DNA from: Gigantopelta aegis
Lineage: Eukaryota > Mollusca > Gastropoda > Neomphalida > Peltospiridae
Length of the DNA: 64,000 nt
Direction: 5' to 3'
Assembly (NCBI RefSeq): GCF_016097555.1
Contig: NC_054701.1
Coordinates: 59,145,037-59,209,036 of the forward strand
Shown piece by piece: positions 20,705 through 64,000 of this stretch (its first letter is position 1; each line of letters opens with the position of its first letter). A program made the translations under genes and the position numbers. Below the pieces are notes generated by a model that was not told where the DNA came from, did no database searches, and was given only the letters and a program-made list of their open reading frames with translations.

Positions 20705-22070
20705 CGAAACTGGGACACTTTTGACAGGCTCCTACCGATCTCGGTTTTTATTGGCTTATCACAAGTGTGGAATTCCTCAACAAGAGATCACGTGAGATTT
20801 CGCAATTTTTTAACAAATTTAACTGTCTTGATCGAGGAGTCGTCTCATATCTCCAAAACATATTTATATCCATAGAGGTATGGTACAACGCCTTTCCAGG
20901 CGTCGGTGGGTGGGGGATTTGCCTTGAAATTTTGACAGTGGCCAGCTGTTGGCATACGCGTTACATGTAAGGGGGTGTTACTAATTACGTAACGCTCTAG
21001 TGGTAGAGGAAGAGGGTACTGTGTTCGATTTACGTAACATTTTTCAAGACTATATGTTATTTTTATTCATTACTTAGACCTAAAACGGTGTTTTTTTAGG
21101 AAATGCGCGGTCAGTCTAGGATCGATCCCCATTGGCGGGTATATAAAAGACCATGGTATGTGATATCCTGTCTGTGGGATGGTACATATAAACAATCCCT
21201 TGCTAAAAAAAAATGTAGCGGGTTTCCAAGGCGCGTGTGCAGGGATTTCAGCGGGGTTGGGGTTATAGACTGTGTTGAGCGAAGTTTATATGGGGCTATG
21301 CTCCCCCAGAAAATACATTTCAATTATTTTAAGCTTGGGCAAGTAAGGGTTTCGACTTCCAATACCCTCCCCTATATGTCAAAATTACCAAATGTTAGAC
21401 ATCCAACAGCAGATGGAAGGAAGGATAGGATATGCTTTATTTAACGACGCACTCAACACATTTTATTTACGGCTGTATGGCGTCGGATGATTATTAAATC
21501 AATATGCTCTAACTTTGTCGTTAACCCCCCCCTCCCCTAACTTTACCTTTTCCAAACGAAAGAATATTTATTTGAATTTGTCGATTTTAACACGTAAAAT
21601 TAAGAAGTGAAAACGTTCATTGTCTACTTTAGTATATTTTATTTAAAAAATATATACATGATTAATGTGTTACTAGTATACAAACTAAACTTTGAAAGTT
21701 CTACTAACACTGTATAAAATATTAATTCTGAAATAGGAAGGTACGATTGTCGATATTACGTTGTCAAGATCAAACCGGTTTTAACGAAAGACTCTAGTAC
21801 CGTATCCTCAGCCGAACGTTCTTGGTACACCGCAAGATTTCTCTTTTAATGTTTTGAGACGAACCCTACAATTTGAAATCGGCAAACGCACGTGTGGCTG
21901 TCGTATGTGCTTTGCTGAGCTATGGCGGCACAGGCGACGAATCAAGCGTATACTTTTGACGATATCCGTTCATAGCGAACACACACGAGTTTTTTAAAAA
22001 GTGTATTTGAGCTTGTATTTCATATTTGTAAATGGTGTTATAATATGGTAACCAGAGACTGTAACTTTAA
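20705..22070 (+). repeat. Composite dispersed repeat, copy 1 (inverted partner at 62570-63985)
   Basis: Nearly the whole interval reappears in reverse complement at the right edge of the window, for example CTACCGATCTCGGTTTTTAT, ACTCTAGTACCGTATCC and TTCATAGCGAACACACACGA. A SINE remnant (about 21100-21490) sits at the same internal place in both copies. No frame with a recognisable domain. Confidence 0.85.
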
Positions 22071-22112
22071 TATCTAACCATATAAAAGAAATGTTTTATT
22101 GTTTATATCGAC

Positions 22113-22117
<5 letters not shown>

Positions 22118-22200
<83 letters not shown>
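22118..22200 (+). repeat. (TC)n microsatellite
   Basis: About 80 bp of TC dinucleotides with one interruption. Confidence 0.95.
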
Positions 22201-22201
<1 letters not shown>

Positions 22202-22541
22202 TATATCCGAAGTGTTTGCGGTCATCCTGGTGTTTCTAATACTACAAAATGTAATTTTTTTATATGTTTAAAAACGCATGCACCTCTGAGAAATAAGACT
22301 CTTGTTTCACTCTATTATAACCCCTGCGCGTGCTGTAACCTCACCGTGGTGCAGGGGTGTAACATTCTCTTTGAGAATGGCCAATACAGCACAAATTGAA
22401 GTTTAGAGTAAAATTCGGTGTCCGTAAAATTCTGTGATATTTGTATTTGTATTTTTGCACAGTTCTTTACACTGTTTTTGTTTAAACCTTGAATTTTTAT
22501 ATTGATGTTGATCATCACTTTATTTATTTGCATTACCATAG

Positions 22542-22610
22542 TTTGACACCCAATAGCCGATGTATTTTTCGTGCTGGGGTGTCGTTAAACATTCATTCAT
22601 TCATTCACTC
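22542..22610 (+). mobile_element. SINE family F tail fragment
   Basis: TTTGACACCCAATAGCCGAT, GGGGTGTCGTTAAACATTC followed by ATTC repeats; an (ATTC)n-tailed relative of the other SINE tails. Confidence 0.6.
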
Positions 22611-22783
22611 TATTATAACTTTATCCAAATATGTTACAGGTTTGTAGATTAACCAAATTTAGTATCATTTTTTACGCTTGGAAACTATAGTGTCTGTGAC
22701 TTTAAAGGAATGAATAAAACTGCATTTTTATTACCCCTGATGCCAGTATGGCTGGACACCCAACAAAATACAATGTTTTTTGT

Positions 22784-22814
<31 letters not shown>

Positions 22815-23188
22815 GGGTTCACATTTTTATTGAATGGCAATGTATAAAAAGATAGACTTTCGTTTCGCCATCTCAATTAAGGGATGTTCCAGCTTCATAT
22901 TTTGACAAGCATCTATTCCTAAGGATAGCATGATTTTATGTTGTTTCATTAAATTTGAACAAAACACGGTAATTACTATACTCCCCATCAACAACTCTTT
23001 ATCTGCCGACATTATGCATCCCAATTTAAAGGGGAAAAAACAATCAATAGCTGTCGAGGGCACGGTCTTTTAACATGTAATTCGAGCAACACAGCAAGCT
23101 AGCTAATGGGAAATATAATCTTTTCTTCTTGTGTAAAAAGTCTATATGGTTGCTACAGTCATTGGCATAGACAGCGCTTTACTTATAA

Positions 23189-23579
23189 AAAAGAAAGAAA
23201 GAAATGTTTTAGTTAACGACGCACTCAACATATTTTATTTACGGTTATATGGCGTCAGACATATGGTTAAGGACCACACAGATATTGAGAGGAAACCCGC
23301 TGTCGCCACTACATGGGCTACTCTTTACAATTAGCAGCAAGGGATCTTTTATTTGCGCTTCCCACAGGCAGGATAGCACAAACCATGGCCTTTGTTGAAC
23401 CAGTTATGGATCACTGATCGGTGCAAGTGGTTTACACCTACCCATTGAGCCTTACGGAGCACTCATTCAGGGTTTGGAGTCGGTATCTGGATTAAAAATC
23501 CCATGCCTCGACTGGGATCCGAACCCAGTACCTACCAGCCTGTAGACCGATGGTCTAACCACTACGCCACCGAGGCTGG
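23189..23579 (-). mobile_element. SINE, family B head with A-type tail, target duplication
   Basis: Minus-strand, complete. The tail is of the CGACGCACTCAACATATTTT type and the head of the GCCTCGGTGGCGTAGTGG type. 11-bp duplication TTTACTTATAA at 23178-23188 and 23580-23590. Confidence 0.88.
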
Positions 23580-23632
23580 TTTACTTATAAGACGTCTCTT
23601 AGATACTGGCATATGCATATAGTTTTGTCCTG

Positions 23633-23905
23633 TATTCATCCATCACTTCATTTATCCATAATTCCACCGACCCATCCATCAAACAATCTCTCTATCCATC
23701 CATCAATCTTTCTATCCACAGATTCATCTATTATTTCATTCACTTATTCATCCATCCATCCATCAATCCAATCAACCATCCATCCACCCACCCACCCATC
23801 CATCCATCCATCCATCCATCCATCCATCCATCCATCCATCCATCCATCCATCCATCCATCCATCCATCCATTCATCCAACCATCCACCCATCCAACAAAC
23901 CATCC
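23633..23905 (+). repeat. (CATC)n microsatellite
   Basis: Dense CATC/CCAT repeats, purest at 23797-23870; resumes at about 24180-24250 after a SINE. An apparent HPSIHPSI protein frame is only the repeat. Confidence 0.95.
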
Positions 23906-23911
23906 ATTTAA

Positions 23912-24173
23912 TCCGTCGATCGATCCCCGTCAGTGGGCCCATTGGGCTATTTCTCGCTCCAGCCAGTGCACCACGACTGGTACATCAAAGGCCGTGGTAT
24001 GTGCTATCTTGTCTATAAAAGATCCATTGCTGCCAATCGAAAAGAGTAGCCCATGAAGTGGCGACAGCGGGTTTCCTCCTTCAATATCTGTGTGGTCCTT
24101 AACCATATGTCTGACGCCATATAACCGTAAATAAAATGTGTTGAGTGCGTCGTTAAATAAAACATTTCCTTAT
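23912..24173 (+). mobile_element. SINE inserted in the CATC tract
   Basis: B box GATCGATCCCCG, body and full tail GTGTTGAGTGCGTCGTTAAA. A-box end missing; microsatellite on both sides. Confidence 0.8.
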
Positions 24174-24319
24174 TTAATCCGTCCATCTCTCTAAACCCAC
24201 CTATCCATCTATGCGTGCGTGCGTGCATCCATACATCCATCCATCCATGAATATCGGCATCGGGTGACATCACAATACGATAACCCTGCTGAATATCAAC
24301 TAGGGTTGGGTTTTTTTTA

Positions 24320-24780
24320 AGTATGGGACCTTCCGTCGCAGGATCGAACCACCTCGGTAGATCCATTCAGTTGAATGGGTTTGTCTCGTTCCAACCAGTG
24401 TATCACAGCTGGACAAAGGCCGTGATATGTGCTTTCCTGTCTGTGGGAAAATGCATATAAAAGATCCCTTGGTGCATTAGAAAAAAATGTAGCGGGTTTC
24501 CTCTGATGACTACGAGTCAGAAATTACCAAATGTTTGACATCCAATAGCCGATGATTCAGGGCCGTAGCTAGTGGGGAGTGGGCGGTGGGGGGAAGGTGA
24601 CAGAAAACAAATCAGATTTTTTTTTTATAGAAACTTAAAAACAATTCTCTTCTTAATCGTTTAAGGAGTTTTAGACCCCAAAAAAAACCCCCAAAAAAAC
24701 CCCCCAACAACATCCTAGCTACGGCCCTGTGATTAATTAATCGATGTGCTCCAGTGATGTCGTTAAACAAAACAAACTGT
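24320..24780 (+). mobile_element. SINE carrying a nested MITE
   Basis: B box CAGGATCGAACCACCTCG, body CATATAAAAGATCCCTTGG, tail split by 24558-24729 and resuming TGATTAATTAATCGATGTGC to GTCGTTAAACAAAAC. Confidence 0.8.
24558..24729. mobile_element. MITE with CAGGGCCGTAGCTAG termini
   Basis: Inverted ends CAGGGCCGTAGCTAG and CTAGCTACGGCCCTG (perfect 15 bp); TGATT duplicated at 24553-24557 and 24730-24734. It sits inside the SINE tail, so the order of events is certain. Superfamily not assigned. Confidence 0.85.
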
Positions 24781-25226
24781 AACATATTTCACACTCATTA
24801 ATATAAGGATATTTGCCACATTCAGTGAAAGTTTTAGATCCAAAGGTCAAATATTGTTAAAATGGCAACAGATTCAAAAGTGTAAGTCAAACAAAAATGC
24901 GACGCTTATATATTTTTTGGTCTTACAATTTTGAGTCTGTTGCTATTTTAATAATATTTTACCTATAGATGGGACTAAAATGTTCACTGAAGGTGGAAAA
25001 TATCCATATATTAATGAGTGTGAAATATCAAAGTTACAGTCCCCATACTTTTAAAATAATTCTATAGGCCTATTCAGTAGGAATTATCTTCTTCTTTTTT
25101 TAGAAAAGGGGGGGGGGGGGGGGGGGAGACACCCAATAAGGTCTGTATGTATCCTGTATTCCATTCCCATTTATTTTTTCCACCCCAACACCGAAATAAA
25201 AAAATAATAATGTTAAGTAATACAAT

Positions 25227-25263
<37 letters not shown>

Positions 25264-25486
25264 AAATAAATAGTGGGTGGTGAGGGTTCAATCGAACATC
25301 CTGAGATAGCATCATATTTCGAAATAACCTCAGACCATACACATATATAATAAACCTATAGTAATTATTAGGTATACCGTATAGATGGGTCAATGATGAC
25401 CCTGCATAAAGAGGTCAACATAATTTCAAAAAATAATAATAATAAAATACAAATCCATGAAAATCTCGCTTCGCTTGCGAAAATCA

Positions 25487-25559
25487 CAATCTAATTAAAA
25501 TTAGCTCCACTATTACATGTGGCATATAGGTACCAGTAGAGCTAATTTTAATCAGATTG
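25487..25559. mobile_element. 73-bp palindromic MITE of the CAATCT family, 9-bp target duplication
   Basis: Ends CAATCTAATTAAAATTAG and AATTTTAATCAGATTG with about 10 bp between the arms. Flanks CGAAAATCA at 25478-25486 and 25560-25568 are identical. Lies about 215 bp above the P2X start codon. Confidence 0.9.
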
Positions 25560-25774
25560 CGAAAATCACAGAATCCTCCCATTTCAAGATCCACCCTACG
25601 CAGGCTACGGGCATGAATATATTTACAAAATGTTAAAAAAATAAGTAATTTTTGCACCAATAAGAAAGCCTTCACTTCGTGACTCCACCCATGTAATTCT
25701 CGGATCCTCCCTGTAAAACAGGATGACCCACGTGCTGTTTTGAGTCACATGACGGCGATTCTCCAGTTGGTGAA

Positions 25775-61858
<36,084 letters not shown>

Positions 61859-61954
61859 GTGAGCACACTTTGTCTGCTTATTAGTAGTCTCTGTAAAATG
61901 GGTGATGCTTTCTTTTTATTTATCTCTGTGCACTTTTCCTTCATCTTTTTGAGG

Positions 61955-62202
61955 AAGGAAGGAAATGGTTTATTTAACGACGCACTCAACACATTTTATT
62001 TACAGTTTTGTGGCGTCGGACACATGGTTAAGGACCACGCAGATATTGAGGGAGGAAACCCACTGTCGCCACTTCATGGGCTACTCTTTTCAATTAGCAG
62101 CAAGGGATCTTTTATATGCACCATCCCATAGACAGGATAGCACATACCTGTACCACGGGCTTTGATGTACCAGTCGTGGTGCACTGGCTGGAGCGAGAAA
62201 TG
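61955..62202 (-). mobile_element. SINE, 5'-truncated, after P2X exon 4
   Basis: Minus-strand tail TTTATTTAACGACGCACTCA to body GTGCACTGGCTGGAGCGAG. Starts about 100 bp after the exon-4 donor. No tRNA-like head. Confidence 0.8.
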
Positions 62203-62224
62203 GTCTTTCTTTTCATTTGAACAT

Positions 62225-62290
62225 CTATCTTTAATCTTCTTTTGCTAGCTAATTCCACATCCCAGTCCTTGTCTCTCGTGGGCATTAGTT
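62225..62290 (+). repeat. Fragment of the TTCCACATCCCAGTCC repeat
   Basis: Matches the end of the block at 35460-35590 and 41365-41472. Confidence 0.5.
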
Positions 62291-62569
62291 CCACACGTCT
62301 ATTGTACCATATTCCATCAATACATATATTTTTCCTTGAAATTTACACATACTTTTAAATTGCAAGTTGTAGAATTTTATTTAGTAACCCAATTGTTAAA
62401 AACTGTTATATAATATATATTTATAATAATTAAGCATTTAGGTTAAATTGTCAGTCTAACCTTTAACATATAACCATTGGACAGACAGCTGATATGGCTG
62501 ATGTGTGTGCCCAGGAAAATATGCTTGAACACTTGAGTGATTTTTTTTTTCATGCAGGGGTGTTGTTAA

Positions 62570-63985
62570 AGTACATTCTCTGGTTACCATATTATATCAT
62601 CATGTACAAATGTGAAATACAAGCTCAAATGCACTTTTAAAAAAGTCGTGTGTGTTCGCTATGAACGGATATCGTCAAACGTATACGCTTGATTCGTCGC
62701 CTGTGTCGCCATAGCTCGGCAAAGCACAAACGACAGCCTGTTGTCAGTTTCAGTTAACACGTGCGTTTGTCGATTTCAAATTGTAGGGTTCGTCTCAAAA
62801 AATTAAAAGAGAAATCTTGCGCTGTATGAAGAACGTTCGGTTAAGGATACGGTACTAGAGTCTTTAGTTAAAACCGGTTTGATCTTGACAACGTATTATT
62901 GACAGTCGTACCTTCCTATTTCAGAATTGATATTTTATAAAGTGTCAGTAGAACTTTCAAAGTTTAGTTTGTATACTAGTAACACATTAATCATGTATAT
63001 ATTTTTAAAATAAAATATACTAAAGTAGACAATGAACGTTTTCACTCCTTAATTTTACGAGTTCAAATCGACAAATTCAAATAAATATTATTTCGTTTGG
63101 AAAGGGTAAAGTTGGGGTGTGTGTGTGTTATTTAATGATATCAAAGATAAAGCATATTGATTTAATAATCATCCGACCCCATACAACCGTAAATAAAATG
63201 TGTTGAGTGCGTCGTTAAATAAAACATATCCTATCCTTCCTTCCATCTGCTGTTGGATGTCTAACATTTGGTAATTTTGACATATAATCTTAGAGGAATC
63301 GGGTGCATGTGCAGAGGAGGGTATTGGAGGTCGACACCCTTACTTGCCCAAGCTTAAAAAAATTTGAAATGTATTTTTTGGGGGAGCATGGCCCCATATA
63401 AACTTCGCTTAACACAGTCTATGACCCCAACCCCGCTGAAATCCCTGCACACGCGCCATGGAAACCCGCTACATTTTTTTTTAGCAAGGGATTGTTTATA
63501 TGTACCATCCCACAGACAGGATATCACATACCATGGTCTTTTTGTATACCCGCCGATGGGGATCGATCCTAGACTGACCGCGCATTTCCAAAACAACAAC
63601 TTTTTAGGTCTAAGTAATGAATAAAAATAGCATATAGTCTTGAAAAATGTTACGTAAATCGAACACAGTACCCTCTTCCTCTACCCCTAGAGTGTTACAT
63701 AATTAGTAACACCCCCTTACATGTAACGCGTATGCCAACAGCTGGTCACTGTCAAAATTTCAAGGCAAATCCCCCACTCACCGACCCCTGGAAAGACGTT
63801 GTACCATACCTCTATGGATATAAATATGTTTTGGAGATATGAGACGACCCCTCAATCAAGACAGTTAAATTTGTTCAAAAATTGCGAAATCTCACGTGAT
63901 CTCTTGTTGGGGAATTCTATACTTGTGATAAGCCAATGAAAACCGAGATCGGTACGAGCCCGTCAAAAGTGTTCCACTTTCAAAA
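62570..63985 (-). repeat. Composite dispersed repeat, copy 2 (inverse of 20705-22070)
   Basis: Reverse complement of copy 1 almost end to end, including the embedded SINE remnant (about 63120-63595). It differs by scattered substitutions and small indels and reaches nearly to the window edge. Copy 1 also lies outside coding sequence. No transposase or reverse transcriptase seen. Confidence 0.85.
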
Positions 63986-64000
63986 TCATGGCTTTGTTTT

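Noticed and set aside
21103..21444. 113-codon frame in the composite repeat, partly conserved in the inverted copy
   Set aside because: The shared part is the embedded SINE remnant and its neighbour; the ends differ and the similarity is equal at all codon positions as far as I can judge.
23613..24056. 147-codon frame rich in HPSI
   Set aside because: Translation of the CATC microsatellite running into a SINE.

Overview
This is a eukaryotic nuclear window, almost certainly from a mollusc and probably a gastropod. Three split animal genes with GT-AG introns are spread thinly over 64 kb. The rest is AT-rich and crowded with tRNA-headed SINEs, inverted-repeat DNA elements, a DIRS-type retroelement, two Tc1-like elements and three large intronic tandem arrays. 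The mollusc call is inference from the look of the SINE and repeat families. The species cannot be read from the sequence.

Layout. 1-1730 (- strand): the first two coding exons of a C1QBP/p32 gene that runs off the left edge. 4037-11680 (+): a complete four-exon sedoheptulokinase gene (SHPK, 467 codons), head-to-head with C1QBP; its intron 1 carries a minisatellite that starts on the exon-1 splice donor and holds a 200-base assembly gap. 11.7-25.7 kb: a gene-poor interval of nested SINEs, MITEs and microsatellites. 25775 to the right edge (+): the first four coding exons of a P2X ATP-gated channel (25775-25911, 42041-42200, 53606-53674, 61783-61858) with introns of 16.1, 11.4 and 8.1 kb and more than 2.1 kb. 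P2X intron 1 holds two broken Tc1-like elements and LINE, SGNH-hydrolase and hAT-like debris. Intron 2 holds an 8.1-kb satellite grown inside one SINE and a 2.1-kb satellite grown inside a MITE-like element. Intron 3 holds a structurally complete 6.0-kb DIRS element (54900-60921). Intron 4 holds the inverted partner of a composite repeat first seen at 20.7-22.1 kb.

How it fits together. The genes are unrelated: a mitochondrial matrix chaperone-like protein, a cytosolic sugar kinase and a plasma-membrane ion channel. Splice phases match at all seven exon joins that can be tested, which makes the models firm. The most unusual content is in the introns: a minisatellite apparently founded on a real 5' splice site, giving about 65 sense-strand GTAAGTG decoys; two other satellites whose founder mobile element is still readable at the array edges; and a family of tiny palindromic elements (62, 73 and 1001 bp) with perfect 9-bp target duplications.
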